The position numbers and the translations under genes are program-made. The notes under the pieces were generated by a model that was not told where the DNA came from, made no database searches, and saw only the letters and a list, made by a program, of their open reading frames with translations. A stretch of 64,000 nucleotides of DNA from Mermis nigrescens (taxonomy: Eukaryota; Nematoda; Enoplea; Mermithida; Mermithidae): assembly GCA_036768485.1 (NCBI GenBank), contig JAVLUZ010000725.1, positions 1 through 64,000 of the forward strand, given 5' to 3'. Shown one piece after another: positions 1 through 9,759 of the stretch (positions are counted from its first letter, which is position 1; every line of letters begins with the position of its first letter).

Positions 1-140
1 ACGTTCGGTCACTATGCAAAAAAGGAAAAAAATTCTCCGGCCTCCGGCCGATTTTGAGTGTCCTCCGGCCGGAGCACCAGAGTGGAAAAAATGGCCGGAT
101 TTGCCGGAGGCCGGATCTCCGGTCGATCACTATTTTGAAG
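1..140. mobile_element. GC-rich end of a hAT-like element
   Basis: Repeated CCTCCGGCC/GGCCGGAGG palindromes ending in ggtcgatcact at about 121-132, the same terminal sequence as the hAT element ending at 45990. The other end is outside the window or unrecognised. Confidence 0.5.
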
Positions 141-179
141 TCATATTTTTCTTAAAATTTCAGAATTTTCGACAGTTTT

Positions 180-424
180 GTGCAAAAAAATCATTAAATT
201 TCTAACACTTTAACAAAAATCTGGCGCGAAGCGCCGAGAAATTTGCAAAATTAAGGCGGATAGACGTCTAGAAGCATGATTTACTGCTTGATTTCCTGTA
301 TTTATAGCATTTGATGCAAAACATTGAAATTTTTTTATTGAAAATAGAAGAAAACTATGCAAAAATAGCTGTTTTTGCTGTTAAAATTGTTTTGAAACCT
401 ACATGAACAGAAAAGGGCTTCCAG
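180..424 (-). repeat. Left piece of a repeat whose intact copy is at about 63000-63620
   Basis: Matches 63180-63450 in inverted orientation (shared: the hairpin GGCGCGAAGCGCC, tttgatgcaaaacat, cttccagg). In this copy it is interrupted at about 425 by the element ending at about 2127, and resumes at 2128. Confidence 0.75.
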
Positions 425-1206
425 GGCCCGGTTTCACCACAAAGCTACGAGTTAGGAGTTACGGGTGACGGTTTCATGAGTACGGGCTACGAGTGCTACA
501 AATTTCCGTTTCACCAAAAACTGAGATTTACGAGCCACGGGCTACGAGTTCAGAGTTCTACGAGTACTTTTTACGAGTGTTTTTTCACGAATAACGGCTG
601 GGCGGTTTTACCAGATATTACGATCGAATGTTACGAGTGAAAAGATTCGTAAATTTTGTAATATTATCACGGATCAAAAAGAGGTCCGTAGGACTCGTAA
701 AGAAGTGGCAGACTAGTGCGTTTAATAGTTTTCTGGTTTGTTTTTTCTCAATTTGTTTCACTTTCGTGCACACACCTAAATAATACATATACTGGCAGCA
801 CATGTAAAGGGTAAGAAGATTAGCATTGAAAAAATAATATCTTTTTCGAAAAATGTTTTAGAGAAATCCCATAAATTCGATTCTTAAGCTGCATTCTTGA
901 GTAGTAAGTAATTCGAAATTTTATTTCTTTAGCCCTTGTTAGTAATGTTCGCAACTTTTTTATGAAAAATATTACAATCACTTAGACATTTTGCATGAAT
1001 TGCGGAAATCAGATATTTTTGATTAGATTTCTGAAAATTAGAATTTCATCGCACTTCCTTCGGAAAAGAGCCGACTGCATATTTTATGAACGTATTAATG
1101 ACAACTAAGAATGATTTGTTAAATTTGAAAATTGAAATAATACGCTGTGATATACTTTTAGCTTCGTAACGTCTGAATCTGATTTAATTGATTTCGTTTA
1201 TAAATT

Positions 1207-1320
1207 ATAATAGTAATAATAATAATAATAATTATTATTATTATCATTATTAGTATTAGTATTATAATAATGATAATAATAATTATTATTATTATTAGTA
1301 TTAGTAATATTCTTATTATT

Positions 1321-1410
<90 letters not shown>

Positions 1411-1421
1411 GTTATTATCGT
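1207..1421. repeat. (ATT)n microsatellite
   Basis: More than 200 bp of ATT/AAT triplets, slightly imperfect on the left and pure at about 1322-1410. Confidence 0.98.
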
Positions 1422-1729
1422 CAATATTTTCGTTTTTATTTATAGTTATAAATTTTCTGAGAAGCTTATTAATTCTTGTTGACTAAATCCCAAACATTTC
1501 TTAACACTTTCTATGTTTTTCTATCGAGCGGCATAAAATCTGCAATGAATTACATAATTATGCTGTTTAAAACAGAGACAATGACTAACGAAGGATGTCA
1601 TACGCAACAGAAAAGATATACATTTTATTACGAGTACTCGTAAAAAGGTCCAAAAAGTACTCGTAAAAAATGAATTTTTATGAGTCCTACGGAAATCCTG
1701 GTGAAACCCTCGTAATACCAAATCTTAAT

Positions 1730-1990
1730 CATACGTGGGCAGCAAGAAAATTCTGGGGGGTGCAAGATTTTTTTGAAGGTCGAAAAATGGCCTTAAAAAT
1801 GGTGGTATGGCGATAAAAACACCATTTTTCGACGTTTCTCATCAAGCACTATCCATTGGCATCAAAAAATTGCGAAAAAAACGAAAAAAATTTTCAAAAA
1901 TTGAATTCTGGGGGGTATTTTGATTTCTGGGGGGGGTATTTTGGTTTCTGGGGGGTGCATACCCCCCCAAACCCCCCACGCCCAGGTGTG
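1730..1990. mobile_element. MITE, CATACGTGGGC family
   Basis: Ends CATACGTGGGC and (inverted) CACACCTGGGC, flanked by atcttaat / ctcttaat. Homologous to 20824-21097 and 33513-33743, with the characteristic ttctgggggg blocks. Confidence 0.85.
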
Positions 1991-2127
1991 CTCTTAATCC
2001 GTTGCTCGTTACTCATAACTCGTAGTCATGATTCATAACTCGTAAAAAGATGGTGAAACCCGTTTTTTCCGTAAAATGGAAGTCGTAGGACTCTTAGGAG
2101 TCGTAAACTTATGGTGAAACCGGGCCC

Positions 2128-2300
2128 TGTCGCCAAGAAAGTAAATAAATGTCATTAATAGGTATTAATAGGAAAAATTTGAGAAATCATGGTCACTTAC
2201 GACCAAAAATCATTGAAAATTGCATATCCATTCTTTATCTCGCCAAATATTTTGGCCAATGGGGAGCGGCCGCCCCCCTTAAATCCGCCTCTGCATGTAG
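2128..2300 (-). repeat. Right piece of the interrupted repeat
   Basis: Continues the repeat of 180-424: cgccaagaaagtaaataaatg, tatctcgccaaat and gcggccgccccccttaaatccgcc match the inverse of 63000-63190. Confidence 0.75.
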
Positions 2301-2601
2301 CGACTGTACTTTCCGATCCATGTAGCAAAAAGACGCTTTTGGCTGTACAAATTATCATTGTGAAATTCGACGATAAGCGCGAAAAGTCTTTCGCGATTAT
2401 TCTCACATTTTATTTCGAAAGAGGGACTTTCCCCCAATCCCCCTGTATATAAGCCTGAGCTCTACTTTAGGGTTAAAATAGGAACTATATGCTATGCAGG
2501 AAGGTCGGTAGGATACTTAATCAGTGATACTGATACACAAAACCTCTAAAATAAAAAATAATTCATGACAATGCGGTGGAAGAATAGAAAAGCTGTGGTG
2601 A

Positions 2602-2793
2602 ATGAATGACAGACAAATGTTCAAAAAACTCCTTTTTGTAAAGCATAATCTCAAAGCAGTTGGTTATAATAGTGCGACTTTAAAGAATCTGATAAACGAT
2701 GATGCGATAGCACAACAAGGCGAAATGGATGAGGCTAACTCTGATTCAGATGATCTGGATTTTGATGATGAATTATCTGCTTCATCAGATTAA
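2602..2793 (+). pseudogene. hAT-like transposase C-terminal fragment
   Basis: Open stretch containing FKKLLFVKHNLKAVGYN, resembling the end of the hAT dimerisation domain (..LLFLKHNL), followed by an acidic tail NSDSDDLDFDDELSASSD and stop. The tail resembles NSDSENELNDQDD of the fragment at 41996-42037. A GC-rich hAT-type end follows at 3093-3172. Confidence 0.55.
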
Positions 2794-3092
2794 AATCAGA
2801 ATTCTGGCTAACAACAATAAACATATAAACATTTATTTTAGTTAGATAAAGTGTTTAATATTACGATTATTTTCTCTGCACTGTACTTTCCGATCCATGT
2901 AGCGAGCATGAGAAATAAAAGTTAGTCGTAATATGAATATCAATTGGCACTTTGCTGTATGTAACTTGGTGTAACTGGGTACGCGCCTAAAACCATAAGA
3001 AAAGCCAATAGGTAAGAAACAGCCTGTGTACTGCAGATGCATGCTAAATAGTTTACGGATATATTAAACTTATTCAAATTTGATTTTAACCC

Positions 3093-3172
3093 TCGGCGCC
3101 TCGGCACTTTTCAGCTTCGCCCTCGGCGCCGAGGCTCCAAAAAACGCCGAGGCCGAGGCCTCGGCCTCGGTC
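3093..3172. mobile_element. GC-rich right end of a hAT-like element
   Basis: CTCGGCGCC / GGCCGAGGCC palindromes ending ggtccgatcactg. Same architecture as the ends at 41735, 43897, 44087 and 45990. The left end was not identified. Confidence 0.6.
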
Positions 3173-3475
3173 CGATCACTGCTAATAAGACGGGGGGGGT
3201 GAAAAACCTTACCTCATAGGAAGGGTAGATGGCGGTTGACTTAGGTGGTAGAAAACCCCCGAATACCCTGCTACAAGTACATACGCACGTAAGGTCCTAA
3301 GTCTAGCTTAATCGTTTTTCTTAGGCTCATCGATTGATGCAATGTTTCAAGATTTATCATGTGTAGAAGCGCATGTGTCGTGTAGACTGTGTATTTAAGC
3401 AGCATTAGTCATGTTTATCAGTCGATTGCGGCGTTTAAGTCAACCCAAGTATCAGACGCTCCATATTGTAAATCT
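3173..3475. other. No gene seen
   Basis: Unique-looking sequence; no exon with splice sites or recognisable repeat. Confidence 0.5.
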
Positions 3476-3990
3476 TAGGTAGCGCGTTAGCGCGTACCTA
3501 TAATATACTTGGGTACCCCTAACACCTGTGCACCCCCTACAGCTATAACGGGACACTTCTGGAAGGTGCGATTTTTTTAAAAGAAATATAATAAAAAATT
3601 CGCTGCCCGTGTTTTTTGTTTTTCTTGAAACTCAAAACTGACTGTGTAAAGAAGGTGCAAAGTTTTTGTGTAACGTTATAACATAGGACAAATTTTGGGA
3701 CCTTTTTACTGCGGCATGTGGACAACTGAGTATTGATGACTCGAAGAATTGAACAACATAGGATAATAGAGGGATGAATTCTACAGATGACACTTTTTTG
3801 TTTTTTGAAATTCGCATTAGTTATCGAATGGCAGTGTAAAGAGTGCGAAAATCTGGGGGTGAAAAAGCACTTTTTGGTCGAGTTTTCAACCTGCTTATGT
3901 CCGATACTGACTCCGGTTATGAGTTTTTTAAAATGTTTTCCGACAGAAATGTAGAGCGGATCAAGGGCTACATTCTGCATATAAGCAAAG
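3476..3990. repeat. Dispersed repeat beginning with a TAGGTAGCGC palindrome, copy 1
   Basis: Starts taggtagcgcgttagcgcg, then cctataatatacttgg, and continues with ggtgcgatttttttaa and gcccgtgttttttg, shared with 5818-6000. The part from about 3780 (cacttttttgttttttgaa) is also shared with 6985-7110. Confidence 0.75.
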
Positions 3991-4690
3991 TCTTCTATGC
4001 TCTATGGTGAGTTAGATCCTGGGGTTTAAAGTTTACACTCTGGTGGATGGTGTAAAAACACGGATTTTAACTAAGATTTCTCTGCCAAATTTTCCCGCTT
4101 ATGAGTCAGGGTGAATTGAATACAGCAGTAATGAAGTGCCTCTCAGGGGCTATACATCGCAGCAAACCGCATTTAAAAAAACGCAATATTGAGTTATTTA
4201 TGGGGGTATAAAAGTCAAATCAGAGGTAAAAAATGGGCGAAAAAACACGTTTTTTTCGAATTTTGATTAATAAATCATACCAAATAATTTTTGCAAGAGA
4301 ATTTTGGTACACAGGAATGTACTACGATTTAAAAGCTACGAATTGTACCAAACCGAATTTCTTTAAACTCAATGGGGAGTTCGGTACGGAATTTTAAAGT
4401 TTACAGTGTTCTAAATGATGGAAAATACGTTTTTGTTGCGTTTGTTGTTCGCCTCTTCCTCCGTCCAGAAGTCGGGATAAGTCTAATAGAATAAAAATAA
4501 AGTGCTTCATATCGGGTGCATGTCAAAGCAAATTGTCTATACATTAATATTTAGCGAGTGTACAGTCAAAAATTTGGTGTTTAAAATGCGTTTCTGTCTT
4601 GTTTTTTCTGCCTGCTTCTCCGGTTATGAGTCAGGGACACGATTATCAAGTCTAGAAATGGACCAGAAACCAAATTTGATATGTCAGTCT

Positions 4691-5560
4691 GGCGCATATG
4701 TTTACACTCTACAGTGTTGTAAAGTGGTTTACATCAATTGTTAGTTTGCCCATAGAACATTATGGAGACTTAATTTTTTCATAAATATTAATCGTAATAT
4801 CGGAACAATATCAAAATTACGAATCTGACCAAAATTTTCTTCACACTAGGTGTTTACATGAAGTTTACACTACATATGTATTTATCTTCGTTTTTGAGCA
4901 TTCCAGAAACCTAATTTTTTCCTGGAGTCTAAAAATTTTCAAAGGATCAAATGTGAGACGTCACGTAGGCGCGTTTGTTTACATCCAACAGTGATGTAAA
5001 GTAGTTTACACTCATTGTTTATTTGTCCTCAGACCACTGTAGAGATATAATTTTTCATGAATGTTGATCATAATGTCCGAGTAATTTTTTACACTGCATG
5101 TTAGCCTTTGTTCTAGAGCATTGCAAAAAACGAAATTTTTTCCTGAGATCTAAAAATTTACAGGGAATGAAATATATACGTCAGTTGGGCGCGCTTGCTT
5201 ACACTCAGCAGTATTGCAAAGTGGTTTAAACCTAATGTTTATTTGTCCTTAAAACATTATGGAGACTCATTTTTCCATAAATGTTGAAAGTAATATCGGA
5301 GCAATATCAAAATTACGAATCCGACTAAAATATTCTTTACGCTATGTGTTTGTGTAAAGTTTACATTACGTAGTAACCTTAATTCGATAGACTTGCAGAG
5401 ACTTTGTAACTGAAGTCAAGAAATTTTCAAGGATTCATATGTGAGACATCAATTAAGTGAGTTTGTTTACCCTCAAAAGTAATCTAAAGTGATTTAAAAA
5501 TTATGTTCAAGTGTCCTTAGATCATTGAAGATATGTAATTTTGTCTTAAATGGGTTGCAT
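4691..5560 (+). repeat. Diverged tandem array, four units of 220-280 bp
   Basis: Units start near 4691, 4968, 5188 and 5455. Each begins with a g-cgcgtttgtttac-like core, then a variant of tgtaaagtggtttaca, then ttatttgtcct, cattatggagac and (in two units) caatatcaaaattacgaatc. Units are clearly related but well diverged. Function unknown. Confidence 0.75.
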
Positions 5561-5817
5561 TAAAGTTAAATCCTTCTTAGCCGTGTTTATAATATGTTTC
5601 ACAAAATCTTGCACATGGAGAGTAATCGTTTAATTGATGTAAATTGCCTGCAAAAGTGGTTTAAAATGAACCAGCAATCACACTACTGTGTACAGAAGTC
5701 GACAAAGATATGCAGCTTTATTGTAATCATGTACATTAATAAGCCGTAAATCGGAAATACACAATTTGGAATGGAAAAGACTGCAGTTAATGAATACATA
5801 TGTTAAACTTATTATCA

Positions 5818-6000
5818 TAGGTAGCGCGATAGCGCTACCTATAATATACTTGGCCATCCTTTTTCTTATGTTTATCACAGCGAGTGCGAAATTTGTGTCC
5901 CCCCTCACAGCAACAACGGCACACACTTGGGAGGTGCGGTTTTTTTAATCGATGGATAATATAAAAATTCGATGCCCGTGTTTTTTCTTTTGTTTACACT
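5818..6000. repeat. TAGGTAGCGC-palindrome repeat, copy 2
   Basis: taggtagcgc-gata-gcgctaccta is a perfect 10-bp stem with a 4-base loop, followed by taatatacttgg. The following sequence matches copy 1 at 3500-3630. Confidence 0.8.
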
Positions 6001-6825
6001 CAATACTGAGTTAGCAATGAGCGTGTAAAGTGTAAAGCAAAAAATCAAATAATTTGCGGAGGGCCAATGTTTTATTAAAAATGTTGCCCCCCAGCTGTAG
6101 ATTACGAATCTGACCTTTAAATTACTTTACACTCAATGGTTGTTGCACAAAAGTGTAAAGTATACGTGTTTTTTACTCTTTGCGTGTCCTTCAGCTTATC
6201 TAACTCAAATTTATGGTTTCTGTGCAGTCCAATCAGTTCTATAATGTAGAGGGTTGCAAAATCTCAAATCGATTTTTTTTTCTTATAACGCAATATTTCT
6301 TGATCTGTGATCGTTTTAGTGTAAAGGGTTCGAGACGAAAAACGATATCTCTTCAACTACTCCGCTAAGTAGGCGGAACATGCTAATTATGCTTAAAAGG
6401 TGCCCTGACCTTAGCGTTACAGATCCCAGTTTATTTTGTTTTATACGCTGAATATTGCGGTATTAGCACAAGTGTAAAGTTTACACCGAGAAGTATTTTT
6501 GCGCCCAGAGCGTCGTGGATGATGAATTTTTTTAAAATGTTCTCCGTAAGGTCAGAATAACGAATCTGACCTTTAAACTTTTCTACAGCCAGTGTTTGTT
6601 GAGGTATAAAGAGGTGAACTTTGAATTATACCTACATCTATTTTCTAATGCTGATAGATAACTCCGTATCGCATATTTTTGATCAGATTTTTCGAATTTC
6701 AGAGGTTTTTGACTCGTCTTTAATAAATAATTATATTTATCATCATAAATGCACTATTCTTAAACTTCTTTATCTTTAATGATGAATATCTTTCAAAATA
6801 GGATAATCAAGCTGAAATCTGCTGA
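6001..6825. repeat. TTTACAC/GTGTAAA-rich repetitive sequence
   Basis: Continues the same style as the array (many gtgtaaag and tttacac words, and cgaatctgacctttaaa twice at about 6105 and 6555). No coding signal. Confidence 0.5.
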
Positions 6826-6828
6826 TAT

Positions 6829-6914
6829 GTCGAGTTGGCGCAGTGGTTGACAACTCCGTTCTCGGATGCGGTATTACACAAAGAATGATGGGTTCGAATC
6901 TTCTGAATGCTGAC
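6829..6914 (+). ncRNA. tRNA-like sequence (pseudo-tRNA or SINE head)
   Basis: gttggcgcagtggttgac resembles an A box and gggttcgaatc is a good B box about 45 bp downstream. The acceptor stem pairs poorly, so this is not a functional tRNA; probably a tRNA-derived repeat. Confidence 0.4.
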
Positions 6915-6984
6915 TTTTTTCATTTTTTTAAATTCTTTTGGCAAAACCGTGTACTTCATTTGACTCATATATCTATTTAGGTTC

Positions 6985-7380
6985 TGCAGATAACACTTTT
7001 TTGTTTTTTGAATTTCGCCTCAGTTCTCGAATGGGAGTGTAAAGAGTGAGAAAATCTGGGAGCGAAAAGACACATTTTGGCCGAGTTTCCGACATGTTTA
7101 TGTCTGCCAACAACTCCAGTTATAGTTTTAGGAAATGTTTTCTACCAGAAATGTACTTCGGATCAAGGGCTATCTTGTGCTTACCAGCAAACTTTTCTAC
7201 AATCAATACGCAGTTAGTACCAGGGTTTTAAACTTTACTCTCTAGTGGATGAGTAAAAGAACAGATTTTGTCCAAGATTTCTCTGCCAGAAGTTGGGGTT
7301 AATTAAATAAAATAGGAATAAAGTAACTTCTAATGGCTACACGTCGAAGCGAGCCGCGTTCAAAAAAACGTTATATTGAG
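6985..7380 (+). repeat. Copy of the 3780-4180 repeat segment
   Basis: aacacttttttgttttttgaa, gtgtaaagagtgagaaaatctggg and later tttctctgccag and aaaaaaacg parallel 3787-4190. Confidence 0.65.
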
Positions 7381-8948
7381 TTGTTTATACCTAAAGTCGC
7401 AAAATCTGCTAAAAATCACACTTTCTCTAAGCAACGCAAAAATCGAAGTATATTCTGCGGTCAACACATTAGAATAAATATTTAACCATAAAAATGATTG
7501 AAAAAGCAGCACGTTAGCTATGCAGCAGCTATGGGAAATGATATCGAGTAACAGTCTTTCTAAGCCAATTGAATGAAATAGCAAACATCGATGCATCCAA
7601 AACAATTGCAATAATTGTTGGTTCAAAACAGTAGGAAACGCGTGAGTTGACTTGAAACAGACTAAATGTAGGTACACTAGCATGCCCGTAAGGATTGTGT
7701 GCAGTAATCAATCGGCCCCTGCTTTGCTTGCTATAATGCTCATAGCAAAATAAAACAACTTTAAATACAATACCACTTAGTTTTCTTTCAAGCAGGATAC
7801 GAAGCTAGTCAGTGTTGCTACTTGCCAGCAATTTAAAAAAAGGAAACATTATAGATTTCGTTTATTATCTGAAATTTTGAAAATTATTTAAAAAAAGACA
7901 CTTTTTAGAGGCCGCAGAATATACTTCGATTTTTTGCGTTGCTTAGAGAAAGTGTGATTTTTAGCAGATTTTGCGACTTTAGGTAGATTCTTCCTAGTCC
8001 CCTCCTTTTACATCCTTGATAATCCACAATTCCAAGTATATTCATCTTTTTTGTTCCATCGGAGCATTTTTCTTTGCTAGTAAGGATAATGTTTGAATGA
8101 CATCTTAAGTAGTGTGCCATCTTATGGCCGTTTAAATGCTCGATATATGCAATAAAATTTTTTAATTTCTTATCTCCAATTTCTGTGAACCTAGGCAATC
8201 GTCCAGCTTGCTTTCTTAAGAATTGCGTTTAATTTCAGTCTGAATTTTCAACCAAAACTCATTAATACATATATGTTAGGTAACATGAGGATGACTGATT
8301 AATATTCGGTTCGGCAGAAACTATACGAGATTTATTTGAAATGACAAAAACGTGTCACAAAATCACATGTCGATATTCCAAATATGAGAAACAAAGGGCA
8401 ATACATCACATTATCTATCAATAAAAAGATTTTTGAATAAAAAGGCATATGTAAAAACCACCACCATCTATATTTGTAATGAAATATGTGTATAGCCACT
8501 AATTCCTATGAAGAGATAACAGTGTGCCAACTATTGAAAAAATTTGGATCGATCTAAGAATGCATTAAAATTCGAGAGCTCTTGACAGAAGATTTCAACT
8601 TAAATCACTTTTACATTTCAAATAATAAGCAAGATACAGATCCTTCCAGGCATATATCCCGAATATTTCAGAAGAAATGAATTATTTTAAATGGTTTTGC
8701 TCGTTTTTTATCTGATATATCCCGGCTTATCATGAATTTGTATAACAGCAAAAATTAAACGGCCTTTTCAGACGACAATTTCCTTTGCTTAAATATTCCC
8801 AAAATCAGGGTAAAACGTCTGTACGAGTATTGGGCCAAAATACGCACTAATACGTTCGATTTCGTTACGTAGATTTTTTACATAAAGATCTTGTTTCGCA
8901 ACAATGTCGAAATTTCCGAAAACTACTGCCGAACTCTGCATTTCATGG
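7381..8948. other. No gene seen
   Basis: Holds an inverted pair: about 7376-7460 (cctaaagtcgcaaaatc..) and about 7905-7985 (..gattttgcgactttagg) share an 80-bp stretch in opposite orientation, likely the ends of a foldback element. The rest shows no coding or RNA signal. Confidence 0.5.
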
Positions 8949-8949
8949 C

Positions 8950-9372
8950 TCCGTTCTTTACACGGTCAAAAGCTCTAGGATGGAAGTAAACCGATTTTCG
9001 CGGGGAGAGGGGTAAATGAGTAATTTTGTTACCTATTCAATGTCAAATTTTCGTACTTAATTCGTCATATTCGATTCTTCGTGAATATTCATATTTAAAT
9101 TTGCATGAAAACAATACAATAAGGGCAAAGGAATGATCTGTTAAATGGAATGTATATAAAACAACGAAAGAAAAGTGTCTGAAATAATGGATTGAACAGT
9201 CTACTGCTCAAAAAATAAGTATATGTACTAAAAATTACACTATTAGGTGTCATTTGACAGTTTTTCATGGTTCAAGCAATCAGTTTTGGTCCCAAAAGGC
9301 CTGAGGAGATATGCCTTCCAAAAGTCCTGGTAGGCGGTATCACCCTCCATCACACTCCCCAGTGAGTATGTG
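8950..9372 (-). mobile_element. 410-bp MITE family (CACACAGGCACAC type), inverted copy
   Basis: Inverse of the element at 37538-37949: ggtcaaaagctct, taccccactcg-like ends and gaacagtctactgctcaaaaaataagtatatg correspond. Ends approximate. Confidence 0.6.
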
Positions 9373-9395
9373 CGATAAGAAATGAAAATTTCTAG

Positions 9396-9401
9396 TTTAT
9401 T
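9396..9401 (-). promoter_or_regulatory. Candidate polyadenylation signal of the synthetase gene
   Basis: AATAAA on the minus strand, about 205 nt past the stop codon. It lies near the end of a repeat copy, so it could be coincidental. Confidence 0.3.
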
Positions 9402-9604
9402 AGCTCAAAAAGTGCAAAAACGTATTTTGGCTGTCCTTTTAGCAGACTTCGAAAATTTTTGATTTTTTCTTTGGAGACCTTTGTGAAACATGATAATATC
9501 TTTTCATTCCGAGCTGGGCGGCCCCCACCCCGCTACCGGCTGTTAACTCCCCTGCACGCAGCTATATAACAGTCGACCGATTAGGCTCAAACACAGCACT
9601 ACAT

Positions 9605-9759
9605 TTACAGCTTAGAACTATATTCATTATTTTTCTCCGCCCGCTCTCTTCTTATCTGATCGCGCAGCAAACGTCTCAAGATTTTACCGGACGGATTCTT
9701 CGGTATGGCTTCAACAAATCTCACTCCTCCTTTTAGATGCTTATACGCAGCAAGATGTT
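9605..9759 (-). CDS. Acyl-CoA synthetase exon 12 with C-terminal SKL
   Basis: 51 codons plus stop, acceptor tttttaag. Contains [15 protein letters not shown], where the Lys after SG is the adenylation lysine, and ends [12 protein letters not shown], a canonical peroxisomal targeting tripeptide. Confidence 0.95.

Larger units (their letters stand above)
425..2127. mobile_element. 1.7-kb element with GGGCCCGGTTTCACCA inverted ends
   Basis: Begins GGGCCCGGTTTCACCA and ends TGGTGAAACCGGGCCC. It splits a repeat whose uninterrupted copy is at 63.2 kb. The interior is rich in tacgag/ctcgta repeats and holds an (ATT)n microsatellite and a further MITE at 1730-1990. No transposase seen; target-site duplication not resolved. 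Confidence 0.75.

Noticed and set aside
1158..1482. Long isoleucine-only open frames on both strands
   Set aside because: They are translations of the (ATT)n microsatellite.
6829..6914. Functional tRNA gene
   Set aside because: The A and B boxes are good, but the acceptor and T stems do not pair well enough for a working tRNA.
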